Assembly: GCF_009833095.1 (NCBI RefSeq)
Contig: NZ_QRCB01000003.1
Coordinates: 31,283-95,282, forward strand
Length of the DNA: 64,000 bases
Direction: 5' to 3'
Origin: Nitrosomonas sp. JL21
Lineage (GTDB): Bacteria; Pseudomonadota; Gammaproteobacteria; Burkholderiales; Nitrosomonadaceae
Shown: positions 28,371 to 37,884 of the stretch, in pieces
Numbering within the stretch: position 1 is the first letter of the stretch
Layout of the letters: each line of letters opens with the position of its first letter
Position numbers and translations under genes: made by a program
Notes under the pieces: generated by a model
What the model was told of the DNA's origin: nothing
The model's input: only the letters and a program-made list of their open reading frames with translations
Database searches by the model: none

Positions 28371-28737
28371 CCATTCCCGAATTCAGGAGCATCAGAATAT
28401 CGGGCATCCTCATGAATTCTGAAGAACAATTGTCTTAGAAAATCATCCTGCCTAACTCGGTGCTGCAATAATAACTCGACTCGAGTCGAGGTTTATTTAT
28501 AAGTGGTGCTGAGGTTATAACACTGCTAAACTTCTCACGGGTCAAAAAATGGCTCTGTTTTCTATCAATTTTCTCGAACTGCTTTGTTGATCAGACCATT
28601 GCAATGATGCTGGTTTTATAACTATGTTTCTTAAGCACAAATGTTTGATTTTGTGATAACTATCAGAATTCATGAGGATTATATTTTATTAATCGAATAA
28701 GAAGAAATCGTTCGCTACGAGCAGGGAGAAGATTGCG
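28371..28737. other. Spacer bounded by a 17-bp perfect inverted repeat
   Basis: This 367-base region has no gene. ATCCTCATGAATTCTGA at 28406-28422 is repeated in exact inverted form at 28663-28679. Between them lies the palindrome at 28475. The arrangement could be a small non-autonomous element, but no target-site duplication was visible. Confidence 0.5.
28475..28500 (+). terminator. Possible terminator after the FAD oxidoreductase gene
   Basis: CTCGACTCGAGTCGAG is a perfect 16-base palindrome at 28475-28490, followed by GTTTATTTAT. As RNA it would fold a six-pair stem with a TCGA loop ahead of a U-rich stretch. Confidence 0.5.
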
Positions 28738-30516
28738 TTGAATTTTAATTCGAGCAATACGGAAAAGTTACAAAAAATTGCGGCAGGGGAGTTCCGCAAA
28801 AAAATCCTGGTTTTACCCATCATCTTTCTCATTGCGTTGTTGTGTCATAGTAATCTGGTTCCTCTTGAAGAAACGCATTGGGATGCCCCCATTTATGTTT
28901 TGCTTTCCAAATTTGCTGCTGAGACCGATTTGCTGGCGCAGTATCACCAGCAGGCTCAGGATATTCAGCTTGGCCCCGGGGATAATGCGCACTGGTATTT
29001 TACTCGTATCGGTCATGTGTTGTTGCTGGGCGAAGTTGTCAAGCTATTCGGTAATGATGAGAATGCACTGATGGCCATGCAATGGCTATACCGGTTTTTG
29101 ATGGCGCTCAGTGTTCCTCTGTGTATCGTTCTGGCTAAGCAGCTAGGCGTGTTATTGCGAGCCAAGCAGCCTGATTTCACGTGGTGGACCGCTTCATTGA
29201 TCGCTGCACTGAGCTATGTCGCTTCAGATGGGTTCCGAGGACTTCAAGGTCACCTGACCAGTGAACCACCGGCCTTTCTGGCCATGGTGTTGTTTGCCTG
29301 GGTTTTATCTCGCGCGATTGAGAAAACTTCTCTAGCCTATGGCGCTTTTGCGGGCGTTCTATTGTTTTTATTATTTTTCATTCGCATCGATGCAGTTCTG
29401 CCAGGATTGATCTTTTTGCTGGTAATGTTCGTGATGGTCTGGAGAGCAAAAAAATTTGCTGCCATTCCCAGCATGCTACTGGCAGGCATGGTTTCATTGA
29501 CGCTGTACTTGCTCTACGCCTGGTGGTTTTTCCCCTTGGTCAACCCGTCAACCTTGTTGAAGTTTTCTGCGGAAGCGAAAGAAATGTTTCCCGGTCTTAT
29601 GACGAAGGGCTTATTCGCCATTATGATCGCAGGCGGTCTCTTATGGATAGGAGCAGGCGCTTGTTTAATGATGCCTAGATTGTGGCGCGATCCGCTCATC
29701 ATTTTTGCAGTGAGCTGGCTTGTATTGTCATTATTGCCGATGTTGATCGATAGTGTTCATGGCCGCTCGATTCAGGCACGCATGGCTTTTTTCATTGCAG
29801 CGCCATTGTTGATTCTTGCCACAGAGGGCTGGCGTCAGATTTTGCGACAACTTGTAGAATATAGGAAGATCAATACCTTAGTGGTGGCTATAGTATTGCT
29901 GATTATACTGGCATTGATTCCACATGCTTTCTTCAGACAGGAATCCAGAGATTTCGTAGTCAACCATTTGCCATCTGAAATGCAGAAATATTTTTTTATT
30001 TCGCTACCAGAAAACGAGGTGAGCAAACTCTCTCAATACGCTGAAGATGCGAGGCTCGGTTTGATGGTTAGACCTTTATTTGAACGATGGACCCTGGAAT
30101 ATTCGAAAGCTCAACAATTGGCGGAATATCTGTATTCTCCAAGTCGATCGGTATATTTGATATGGCCTACAGAAAAATCGCCAGGTCAGCATTCATTGCA
30201 GAATTACATCAGACTCATACGATTTTTTGGGCGCCCTTATCCAGAAAATACCCATCTGTCACTCAACCAACTTCCCAATACCGTCGATGATGAACCATGT
30301 GCATATCAATGGCCTACTGAATTGGAACCGGTCGTCTTCTGTTCAAAAATTGATTCTTCTCATTTGAAAGAATTAAACAATGAAAAGATTGAGGTATTCG
30401 TTTTGAGTGCTGATGACTACCCAATGCCGGAAATTCCCGCAGCGGAGCTCAGCGCCGTATGGTCAGCTCGACCATTCATGCTCTATCGTGTTGCTGACAA
30501 ATCAACGCATTTTTGA
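28738..30516 (+). CDS. GT-C-like integral membrane glycosyltransferase
   Basis: This 592-residue protein has about ten to twelve hydrophobic segments between residues 20 and 400, with a periplasmic-type C-terminal domain after that. The first loop holds an acidic-aromatic site (PLEETHWDAPIY), which is where PMT/ArnT-type GT-C enzymes keep catalytic acids. Long loop regions and the lack of a nucleotide-binding domain fit a polyprenyl-phosphate-sugar-dependent transferase. The start is TTG at 28738 with AGGGAG upstream; a later start is possible. It is separated from the other glycan genes by the inverted-repeat spacer. The exact donor and acceptor are unknown. Confidence 0.75.
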   Translation: MNFNSSNTEKLQKIAAGEFRKKILVLPIIFLIALLCHSNLVPLEETHWDAPIYVLLSKFAAETDLLAQYHQQAQDIQLGPGDNAHWYFTRIGHVLLLGEVVKLFGNDENALMAMQWLYRFLMALSVPLCIVLAKQLGVLLRAKQPDFTWWTASLIAALSYVASDGFRGLQGHLTSEPPAFLAMVLFAWVLSRAIEKTSLAYGAFAGVLLFLLFFIRIDAVLPGLIFLLVMFVMVWRAKKFAAIPSMLLAGMVSLTLYLLYAWWFFPLVNPSTLLKFSAEAKEMFPGLMTKGLFAIMIAGGLLWIGAGACLMMPRLWRDPLIIFAVSWLVLSLLPMLIDSVHGRSIQARMAFFIAAPLLILATEGWRQILRQLVEYRKINTLVVAIVLLIILALIPHAFFRQESRDFVVNHLPSEMQKYFFISLPENEVSKLSQYAEDARLGLMVRPLFERWTLEYSKAQQLAEYLYSPSRSVYLIWPTEKSPGQHSLQNYIRLIRFFGRPYPENTHLSLNQLPNTVDDEPCAYQWPTELEPVVFCSKIDSSHLKELNNEKIEVFVLSADDYPMPEIPAAELSAVWSARPFMLYRVADKSTHF

Positions 30517-30571
30517 AGCTGCACATCGGATTTTTCTTTTGTAAATACTGCTCAATACTTTTGAAGCATCT

Positions 30572-31846
30572 TCAGAAATTGATCTGCGTTCGGAACGACA
30601 GCGCCGATAAATGATCCTTATGGGAAGGCGCACCTAACCCTGACGTTCCCAGCATGGCCTCAGAAATGTAATAGTTCAGCATGAAACGGACATTCGGAGT
30701 GGGATACCAATTGACGCCGAAGGTGATCACTTGGACTTGGCACTTCGATGTGCTTGTCCGGCACGGATCTGCAATCAGGCTTTGCTGTAAGTTTTCTGCA
30801 AAATCATAGCGTCCTGCAAGCTCAAGAGCACCCCACTTACGGGTAGGTTTGGGTTTGCCAAAAGCTCCTCGATCTTTCTTGTACACCACATGTTCGCCGG
30901 TAACGAACCAGCTGCCCTGCAGATAAAAAGCCTGAATCGTGGAATCCTTGGCTTCTTTACCGACTGAGTGCGTGTGATCCAGCCTTGAAAGCGCATATTC
31001 ACTTTGTAAGGTAGCTGATCCGATCGAGTAGGCCAGTTCGGCAGAAATGGTCGATTGATTGGGGCTGCCCGATGCAGCTCCGGCGGTACCGAGTGATTGG
31101 CTGATACCCTGACGTCCGCCATAGACATCCACAGCCTTTGCGGAAATGGAGTCCTTATTGGCAGTGTCCCTGCTCAGAGACAAACCGAGATGCAGAATAT
31201 GGCCAGCTTGATCGATCGGTAACCAGACGGCACGGCCACCATAAGAAATTCCTTCAATCGGTAAGCCAAAATGCGAAAGACTCATGACATAGATGCCCAA
31301 TCCAATGTTGTCCTTGATCAGCGCCCGATAGCCTAAGCCGGTAAGAAATTGCCGTCCACTATAAATTCCAGTGGATGAAGTCGAAGGCCGCTCCATCAGC
31401 GTGAGTTCATTGGAACTGGTGATTTCTTCCATACCCCGGTAGGGCTTGAATTGTCCGACTGTAAGTTGACCAGGTCCTAGTTTTGTCGAGACCCAGGCTT
31501 CACGCAGACTATGCGGAAACTCGGTGGTGGCGTTGACGGCAAAGTCATTCTCAAATTTGAAATTGACGCCATAGATTTTTCCTGTGAGTGTGGCATAGGT
31601 TCTGCGCCAATTAAATCCATCTCGATCGTTGCTACTGAGTAATTGGCTGCCGAATGCAGGATAATCCGCACTGGCTGTATCCGGATACAACGAATGCACA
31701 TCGAAGTGTCCCCGGCCATTAAGCGCAAATTCGACATTGCCGTCCGTGGATTTTAACTTCAGGCCGCTAAAATTTGCTGCGTAGCACGAGGCAATCGAAA
31801 AATAGGCCAGGATGACAGAACTGGAAAATTTGAGACAATATCTCAT
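30572..31846 (-). CDS. Outer-membrane porin (phosphate-selective OprO/OprP type)
   Basis: This 424-residue protein has a signal peptide (about 1-23, SIASCYAANFSG). Alternating beta-strands run throughout and it ends in a C-terminal aromatic residue (SFRTQINF), the Omp85 sorting signature. KIYGVNFKFENDFAV, SLREAWVSTKLGPGQLTVGQFKPY and the later LELAGRYDFAEN match the Phosphate-selective porin O/P family. It would form a 16-strand barrel for anion uptake. The ion specificity is not proven by the sequence and no Pho box was seen upstream. It is convergent with the gene at 28738 (55-base gap). Confidence 0.85.
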   Translation of the reverse strand: MRYCLKFSSSVILAYFSIASCYAANFSGLKLKSTDGNVEFALNGRGHFDVHSLYPDTASADYPAFGSQLLSSNDRDGFNWRRTYATLTGKIYGVNFKFENDFAVNATTEFPHSLREAWVSTKLGPGQLTVGQFKPYRGMEEITSSNELTLMERPSTSSTGIYSGRQFLTGLGYRALIKDNIGLGIYVMSLSHFGLPIEGISYGGRAVWLPIDQAGHILHLGLSLSRDTANKDSISAKAVDVYGGRQGISQSLGTAGAASGSPNQSTISAELAYSIGSATLQSEYALSRLDHTHSVGKEAKDSTIQAFYLQGSWFVTGEHVVYKKDRGAFGKPKPTRKWGALELAGRYDFAENLQQSLIADPCRTSTSKCQVQVITFGVNWYPTPNVRFMLNYYISEAMLGTSGLGAPSHKDHLSALSFRTQINF

Positions 31847-31923
31847 GCGTCATATATACGTGATGATTTTCTTTGCACGGGTCTCAGTATATGTCAGGCC
31901 GCTATCGAAAAAGCTCGATCACT

Positions 31924-32445
31924 TCACTGTGACGGAATGACCGCGGTGCAATGCTCACCAATCCAATGTCCTTGCACGGTTGCGTGAACAGGAACTGGAG
32001 TGCCCTCGATGATGCTGTCCAACTCAGTGCTTCCTTCAAAACGATGGGGATTGATAAAGGTGCCTTCTGCAACGCCATTTCCTTTGAAACGCTTGTTGTT
32101 GCAGACCAGATCCAGTTTGTAGCGATTGCCCGTCCGGGTGGCATTTTGAACGGTGCAGCCGGAGTGATTCTCGTAAAAATAGGTGGGTATCTCCTGCTGC
32201 GCCATTTCTTCGGTGATGCACAACTTGGATACGACCGCGCCATTTTCGACCTTCGGCAGTTTAACGCCGTAGCGCTTGGCCAGCGCATTCAATTGCTGCA
32301 TCTGGTCAGAAGGAATATGTGGCACGAAAGCCAGCAGTTCGGATTGCGTGGAGATTTCCCATAACCCGGAGCGGATATGATGATCTGCAACGCTTGCGGT
32401 CGTGATTGCCAAACCGATCAGTATGGAAATAAAGCGTATGAACAT
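31924..32445 (-). CDS. DUF3617 periplasmic protein
   Basis: This 173-residue secreted protein has a signal peptide (about 1-20, ending ASVADHH). The mature part begins IRSGLWEISTQSELL, the signature start of DUF3617, and has cysteines near residues 76, 96, 114 and 166 that could form disulfides. Members of this family have no known function and are common in betaproteobacteria. It stands alone on the minus strand between the porin and the permease. Confidence 0.83.
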   Translation of the reverse strand: MFIRFISILIGLAITTASVADHHIRSGLWEISTQSELLAFVPHIPSDQMQQLNALAKRYGVKLPKVENGAVVSKLCITEEMAQQEIPTYFYENHSGCTVQNATRTGNRYKLDLVCNNKRFKGNGVAEGTFINPHRFEGSTELDSIIEGTPVPVHATVQGHWIGEHCTAVIPSQ

Positions 32446-32558
32446 GAGGCTCCTGTCGTCAATCTTGCAAACGGTTCGTGAGAACCGCTAAATGTGAGCC
32501 AGTTTAACGAATGACAGGCAAAATTCCCAACAATTTTGGAATGTGCCGTTCTGATGCT

Positions 32559-33542
32559 TTACAGCAAAGGCATGAGTGCCTTGTAGAGGTTATATCCGCT
32601 GATCGTGGTAATCAGAACACCCACCAGTATCAGCAAGGTGCGGGCATGGAATTTCTGGCATAAGTAGGCCGCAAACGGTGCTGCAAATAGGCCGCCGAAT
32701 ACCAGCCCGAGAATCAACGGCCAAGTATCGGTTTCCATCAATAACGCAAATACCGCCGCGCTGGTCAGGGTCAGGAAGAATTCTGCAAAGTTGACCGAAC
32801 CGATCGTGGTGCGTGGATCATTTCCGGTGCCCACCAGCGTAGTGGTCACGATCGGCCCCCAGCCACCACCGCCGGCTGCATCCATGAATCCGCCAAAACA
32901 AGCGAGCTTGCCGACATGCCTGGGTGCATTTTTGCGGATGTTCAACTGGCGGAATGCCTTGCTGAGGATGTAAATGCCCAGCAAAATCAGATAACCGGAA
33001 ATGAACGGCTTGAATGCGGCGCTATCGATATGTGTAACGAGAATCGCCCCCAAAATGCCGCCCAGCATGCCTGGAACCAATAGGCGCGTGAATAGCTGTT
33101 TGTCGACATTGCCGAATTTTGCATGGGCAATGCCTGAAACGCCGGTCGTGAAAATTTCGGCGATATGTACGCTGGCGCTGGCTGCGGCTGGTGTTGCGCC
33201 GGAAGCCAATAGGAATGTCGTGGCTGTTACGCCGTACGCCATGCCCAGCGCACCGTCGACCACTTGAGCCAGAAAACCGACCGCTACTGCACTCCAGAAT
33301 ATTCTGCTATCGAGGGTGTCATTGATGATTTGCCAACTATCGTTCAAATCCTGTGCCAGGAAAAAACGGGCAACCAAGAAACCTACCAGCAGAATCAACA
33401 CGATGACAGCGAACCATACTGCTGCTTTCAGAAACGGATGCGCATCGAGATGAGAAACCGTATCTTCGACCGGCGGCAGTCCAAGTTGTTGATGTTCTTC
33501 ATTGACGGAATTGGTGGTCAGATCGAGATTGCGCAGTTTCAT
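32559..33542 (-). CDS. TauE/SafE (TSUP) family sulfite/anion permease
   Basis: This 327-residue inner-membrane protein has about eight hydrophobic segments. The two TSUP repeat signatures are visible: GFLAQVVDGALGMAYGVTAT in the first half and FGGFMDAAGGGGWGPIVTTT in the second. This family exports sulfite, sulfoacetate or other small organic anions. The N-terminal ~40 residues are cytoplasmic and unusual in length. It is not in an obvious operon. The substrate is unknown. Confidence 0.9.
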   Translation of the reverse strand: MKLRNLDLTTNSVNEEHQQLGLPPVEDTVSHLDAHPFLKAAVWFAVIVLILLVGFLVARFFLAQDLNDSWQIINDTLDSRIFWSAVAVGFLAQVVDGALGMAYGVTATTFLLASGATPAAASASVHIAEIFTTGVSGIAHAKFGNVDKQLFTRLLVPGMLGGILGAILVTHIDSAAFKPFISGYLILLGIYILSKAFRQLNIRKNAPRHVGKLACFGGFMDAAGGGGWGPIVTTTLVGTGNDPRTTIGSVNFAEFFLTLTSAAVFALLMETDTWPLILGLVFGGLFAAPFAAYLCQKFHARTLLILVGVLITTISGYNLYKALMPLL

Positions 33543-33714
33543 GGTCTATGCTGGAGCTATTCAAAATTCCCGAAATATAATCGAACTAAGGTCCGATGGG
33601 AAATAATATTTGACGATAAGCTTATATGTTTTTGTGAATAACAGGGTTATCTCCATAGGTAAGTCTATTTCTGTTGGCAAACTAAGCATGGCAATGGCTG
33701 GATCAATGATTCGC

Positions 33715-34386
33715 TTAATCCGAAGTTTTGCGAAAAATCAAATCCCAGACACCATGCCCAAGTTTCAGCCCGCGCTGCTCGAACTTAGTGAGCGGCCGAT
33801 AGTCGGGGCGTGATGCATAATCTGCCGCAGTATTGGTCAATCCGGACTCCTGGCTGAGCACCTGCAATATTTGAATGGCATAATCTTCCCAGTCAGTCGC
33901 AGCATGAAGATAGCCCCCCGTTTTCAAGCGCTGGCACAAGCTCGCGATCAGCGCAGGCTGGATCAAGCGGCGTTTATGGTGCCGGGCTTTCGGCCAGGGA
34001 TCCGGAAAAAAGATGTGAATGCCGCTAAGGCTCTCCACAGCCAGCATGTGCTGAATCACCGCCACGGCATCATGCTGAATGATACGCAGATTCGTCAACC
34101 CAAGCGAGTCGATGCGGTTGAGCAGACTGCCAACGCCAGGCGTATGCACTTCGATGCCCAGATAATCGATGTCGGGATGCGCCTGAGCAATAGCTGCGGT
34201 GCTTTCTCCCATGCCGAATCCGATTTCGAGGATTTTGGGTGCCTGGCGTCCGAATACTTGATCGAGATCGAGCAGATGTTCACTGAAAGGTATGCCATAG
34301 CGCGGCAGCAAGGTTTCGCAGGCGCGTTGCTGCGCGTTGGACAAGCGTCCTTGGCGAAGCACGAAACTGCGGATGGCCTGATGCAT
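33715..34386 (-). CDS. trmB: tRNA (guanine-N7-)-methyltransferase
   Basis: This 223-residue cytoplasmic SAM-dependent enzyme methylates G46 of tRNAs. The class I motif [13 protein letters not shown], the [19 protein letters not shown] block with the catalytic Asp, and [17 protein letters not shown] at the end are TrmB hallmarks. It lies 26 bases after the thiG stop on the same strand and is probably cotranscribed with thiS and thiG, an arrangement common in betaproteobacteria. Identification is secure. Confidence 0.95.
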   Translation of the reverse strand: MHQAIRSFVLRQGRLSNAQQRACETLLPRYGIPFSEHLLDLDQVFGRQAPKILEIGFGMGESTAAIAQAHPDIDYLGIEVHTPGVGSLLNRIDSLGLTNLRIIQHDAVAVIQHMLAVESLSGIHIFFPDPWPKARHHKRRLIQPALIASLCQRLKTGGYLHAATDWEDYAIQILQVLSQESGLTNTAADYASRPDYRPLTKFEQRGLKLGHGVWDLIFRKTSD

Positions 34387-34412
34387 GGGAAAAGTTGCCG
34401 AAGCGCGGCTTC

Positions 34413-35222
34413 CTATGCGGAACGGGGTGCGCCGGTTTGCGCGGGAGTGATGATGCCTTCGGTCGGAGAACTCGGGCTGGCGCTGTACAGTTTCTTCGCC
34501 ATGCGTCCTGCCAGATAAGCTTCGCGCCCGGCCTCGACCGCTTTGCGCATCGCGGAGGCCATCAGCACCGGATTGGTTGCCGCGGCAATCGCGGTGTTCA
34601 TGAGCACGCCGTCGCAGCCCAATTCCATCGCGATAGTCGCATCCGATGCCGTTCCCACGCCGGCATCGACCAGCACCGGAATACTGGCGTTATCGATGAT
34701 GATCTGCAGATTCCATGGATTCAAAATACCCATGCCGGAACCGATCAACGACGCCAGCGGCATCACGGCGACGCAGCCCATATCTTCGAGCTGCTTCGCG
34801 ATGATCGGATCATCCGAGGTGTACACCATCACCTGGAAATCTTCCTTGATCAGGATTTCCGCCGCTTTCAGGGTTTCCACCATGTTCGGATACAACGTTT
34901 TCGGATCGCCCAGCACTTCCAGCTTGACCAGGCTGTGGCCGTCGAGCAATTCCCGCGCCAGGCGCAATGTGCGCACCGCATCGTCGACGGTATAGCAACC
35001 GGCGGTATTCGGTAATAGCGTGTATTTGGAAGGCGGCAATACATCCAGTAGATTCGGTTCACCGGCATTCTGGCCGATATTGGTGCGCCGGATCGCCACC
35101 GTGATAATTTCCGCGCCGCTCATTTCCACGGCCGCGCGCGTTTCGTCAAAATCCTTGTATTTACCTGTGCCGACCAATAAGCGCGACGTATAGGTTTTAC
35201 CGGCAATGACTAAGTTGTCCAT
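34413..35222 (-). CDS. thiG: Thiazole synthase
   Basis: This 269-residue TIM-barrel enzyme builds the thiazole phosphate of thiamine from deoxyxylulose phosphate, dehydroglycine and ThiS thiocarboxylate. The N-terminal region [19 protein letters not shown] and the [15 protein letters not shown] segment are typical. The Schiff-base lysine is the Lys in [16 protein letters not shown], and [20 protein letters not shown] is the phosphate site. A C-terminal tail of about 15 residues is longer than usual. thiS lies 43 bases upstream. No TPP riboswitch is visible. Confidence 0.96.
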   Translation of the reverse strand: MDNLVIAGKTYTSRLLVGTGKYKDFDETRAAVEMSGAEIITVAIRRTNIGQNAGEPNLLDVLPPSKYTLLPNTAGCYTVDDAVRTLRLARELLDGHSLVKLEVLGDPKTLYPNMVETLKAAEILIKEDFQVMVYTSDDPIIAKQLEDMGCVAVMPLASLIGSGMGILNPWNLQIIIDNASIPVLVDAGVGTASDATIAMELGCDGVLMNTAIAAATNPVLMASAMRKAVEAGREAYLAGRMAKKLYSASPSSPTEGIITPAQTGAPRSA

Positions 35223-35265
35223 GAGATTGTGTTACGTTAAGGGTTATTGAATGAATTCGCGGGAA

Positions 35266-35469
35266 TCAGCCGCCGCCAACCGCGACGACCACTTCCAATT
35301 GATCGCCATGCGCCAGCATTTGTTCCGAAAATAGGCTGCGCGGAACGATCTCGCCGTTGCGTTCAATCGCGATGCGCTTGCCGTGCAAATCAAGGAGATC
35401 GATGAGCTGCGCAACATTGATCGCTGATTCGAATTGCTGCGGTTGTCCGTTGATGGTGAGTTGTATCAT
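35266..35469 (-). CDS. thiS: Sulfur carrier protein ThiS
   Basis: This 67-residue ubiquitin-like protein begins MIQLTINGQPQQFE and ends VVVAVGGG. The C-terminal Gly-Gly is the site of thiocarboxylation and of sulfur transfer to ThiG. It lies directly upstream of thiG on the same strand. The three terminal glycines include one beyond the usual Gly-Gly. Identification is secure. Confidence 0.95.
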   Translation of the reverse strand: MIQLTINGQPQQFESAINVAQLIDLLDLHGKRIAIERNGEIVPRSLFSEQMLAHGDQLEVVVAVGGG

Positions 35470-35858
35470 GTGTGAAGCTGGGGGTGAAATATGAGATTAA
35501 TTTGATGAGCCATCAAAATTTGGCGTAAATTTTAGCATGAGGTGAGTTGGGTGATTAGAATAATTTATTAATCGTATAGTTATTGAGAAAGCGGTGTGAA
35601 TTGTTCGTTGAGCAAGTCAAGCCCAAGGTGGTCGAAACGCAGAAAACAAAATCTTTCTAGCAATAGAAGGGTTTCCAAATATTAATTAACACAGCAATCT
35701 GGAGGTAACAAATCAGCGCTTTCTTTGTTTAAGTTTATAGTAAACAATAACAATAGAATAAGATGCGAAATAAAAATGTACGATTTTCTGAAAATTTATA
35801 TGGCATGTCATATCAATTAATTACGTTAAATTTCGTAGTCATCAAATAATTCTGTTCC
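35470..35858. other. AT-rich divergent spacer between thiS and the HEPN-like gene
   Basis: This 389-base region has no gene. The right half is visibly AT-rich, like the gene that follows, and probably came in with it. I looked for a thiamine riboswitch core next to thiS and did not see one. Confidence 0.45.
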
Positions 35859-36818
35859 ATGTCAATTCAAGGATTGATTAAAAATATTAATCAGCTTATT
35901 AAGTCGGTGCGAAACCATATCAATACGCATCGATACCAAGCTATTTTATTAGAAAATTCAAATAACTGGAATCAAATATGCAGTTCCCTTGATGTTGTGG
36001 GCGACTCACTATTAGCTATTCAGTCATATCATGAGAGAACGTACCCTGAAGATTTTGGATTAAAATATATCTACACATATGGCGTGCTACAAGCGCTATT
36101 CCTAATGCAAGATGCGACACGCCATCTGTCAGAGGCTTTTGCGATTACATATCGACCGTCGCAAGCACTTTTAGAAATTCGTAATATGAGAAACGCGGCG
36201 ATCGGGCATCCGACAAAGCAAGATCACAAGGGGCAAAGGTATTATAATTATATTTCCCGAATTTCTATGACTAAAAATGGTTTTGATCTACTTCGCCATT
36301 CTCGCCCGGGGCAATATGACGTTGTGAAAGTAGAGTTGATAGTAGCTATTACTGATCAATTGAAAGAATTAATCGATTCATTTCAGAAAATTGTTTCTAA
36401 GCTTGAAGAAACAGATCAAATGCACAAAGAAAAATTCCAGAACAGTTCACTCGAGAGTATCTTTCATTCTGCAATGGGGTATTTATTCGAAAAGATCGGT
36501 CAGGGTATTCACTCATATTCTTATGGAGACCGTGAATTTGGTCATAGGAATGTTCTATCGGTACGAGACACTTATGAAAAATTTAAGGTTGCCCTTAAGA
36601 ATCGCAATGAACTCAACAGCTACACTGAATATGATCTTAATGAGTTTTTTCATGCGTTAAATAAATTAGATGGCTATTTGAGTGGTGTAGATCACTCCAT
36701 GGAGGAAGCTGATGCGCGCATTTATCTTTCATACCTTCGGCATGAGCACGATCATTTCGTTCAGATTGCCAAAGAAATTGATGAAGACTATCGAGCAATC
36801 ATGCGTGATTCGAGTTAA
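35859..36818 (+). CDS. Orphan protein with HEPN-like R-N-x4-H motif
   Basis: This 319-residue cytoplasmic protein is nearly all helical, has no signal peptide and is AT-rich compared with its neighbours. RNAAIGH at residues 111-117 is an R-x5-H motif with a polar residue after the Arg, the catalytic signature of HEPN RNases. It lies in a helix-rich context (LLEIRNMRNAAIGHPTKQ) where such a motif is expected. The rest shows HEPN-like paired helices, for instance around LQALFLMQDATRHLSEAF. HEPN domains act as RNA-cleaving toxins or in phage defence. No antitoxin-like partner is adjacent, so the call is tentative and a plain hypothetical protein is the alternative. Confidence 0.6.
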   Translation: MSIQGLIKNINQLIKSVRNHINTHRYQAILLENSNNWNQICSSLDVVGDSLLAIQSYHERTYPEDFGLKYIYTYGVLQALFLMQDATRHLSEAFAITYRPSQALLEIRNMRNAAIGHPTKQDHKGQRYYNYISRISMTKNGFDLLRHSRPGQYDVVKVELIVAITDQLKELIDSFQKIVSKLEETDQMHKEKFQNSSLESIFHSAMGYLFEKIGQGIHSYSYGDREFGHRNVLSVRDTYEKFKVALKNRNELNSYTEYDLNEFFHALNKLDGYLSGVDHSMEEADARIYLSYLRHEHDHFVQIAKEIDEDYRAIMRDSS

Positions 36819-36828
36819 TCTAAATTTC

Positions 36829-37758
36829 TTACGTGTTTTTTGCATTCTCCAAACACCCATCCCAATAAGGCCCTCCCTCAAACCGCTTCACCAAAAACTC
36901 CACAAACGCTCTGACGCGTTGCGAGAGGTGCCGGGTTTGGGGGTAGATGGCATATGCTGCCAACGGTGAATAGCGGTAGCTCGTCAGTAGCGGCAGCAGT
37001 GCACCGCTTTCAATGTCCCGATAGACGATGAAGGTCGGCAGCAGCACGATGCCTTGGCCGTCGGCGGCGGCGTCGCGCAGGAATTCGCCGTTGCTGGCTT
37101 TCAGGTAGGGCGTGATGCGGGTTTTGATGAGCTGGCCGGTGGCATCGAATATATTCCAGTTTTCCAAATTGCTGATCAGGTTATACACCAGGCAGCGATG
37201 ATGGATCAGTTCGTCCGGCGATTGCGGAGTGCCCATGCGCTCGAGGTAAGCCGGGCTGGCGCACAGGACGGTCTGGATCGGCGCGAGGCGGCGTGCGATC
37301 AAGCTGGAATCCGGCAAACTGGCGATACGGATCGCGAGATCGAACCCTTCCGCCAGCAAATCGACCTGGCGGTCGTTGAAGTCCAGATCGAATGCGATAT
37401 CCGGGTTAGCTTGCAGAAACTCATTGATCGCGGGCCCGAGATGCATCAAGCCAAAACTCAGCGGCAATGCCACTTTTAAATTGCCTTTGAGTGCGCCATG
37501 AAATTGTGACGTCGCATGCTCGGCTTCGAGTATGTCGGCAAGAATTCGTGCGGCTTGCTGATAAAACGCGCGTCCGCTATCGGTCAGGTTCATTTGCCGG
37601 GTCGTGCGGTGAAATAATTCAACGCCGAGATGTTGCTCCAACTCCTTCAAGCGCCGGCTGATTACTGATTTTGCAATGTTCATGCGATCGGCTGCGGCGC
37701 TGATGCCGCCTGCTTCGACAACGCGCACGAAGGCGTTCATATTCTCAAAACGATCCAT
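36829..37758 (-). CDS. LysR-family transcriptional regulator
   Basis: This 309-residue regulator has the LTTR helix-turn-helix (about 1-60: GGISAAADRMNIAKSVISRR) and an effector-binding domain. It belongs to the general LTTR clade (HRTTRQMNLTDSGRAFY). It is divergent from the pirin-doxX pair across a 126-base spacer, the classical layout for an LTTR that controls the neighbouring genes. Its stop lies only 10 bases from the stop of the HEPN-like gene. The inducer is unknown. Confidence 0.92.
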   Translation of the reverse strand: MDRFENMNAFVRVVEAGGISAAADRMNIAKSVISRRLKELEQHLGVELFHRTTRQMNLTDSGRAFYQQAARILADILEAEHATSQFHGALKGNLKVALPLSFGLMHLGPAINEFLQANPDIAFDLDFNDRQVDLLAEGFDLAIRIASLPDSSLIARRLAPIQTVLCASPAYLERMGTPQSPDELIHHRCLVYNLISNLENWNIFDATGQLIKTRITPYLKASNGEFLRDAAADGQGIVLLPTFIVYRDIESGALLPLLTSYRYSPLAAYAIYPQTRHLSQRVRAFVEFLVKRFEGGPYWDGCLENAKNT

Positions 37759-37884
37759 CAGATGTCTTCCATTGTTGTTTTTATCAGAACAATCATTTCT
37801 TATTATCAGTGTTTATTCTTATTCCAGCAACGATGATAATACTGTCACGCAACTGAACAATCATTCAACAACAAGGAGACGACA

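Noticed and set aside
34395..35015. 206-residue open frame on the plus strand across thiG
   Set aside because: It is a codon-bias shadow of thiG, which has full family motifs on the other strand.
35470..35858. Thiamine (TPP) riboswitch upstream of thiS
   Set aside because: I could not find the conserved CUGAGA-type core or paired arms in the minus-strand leader.
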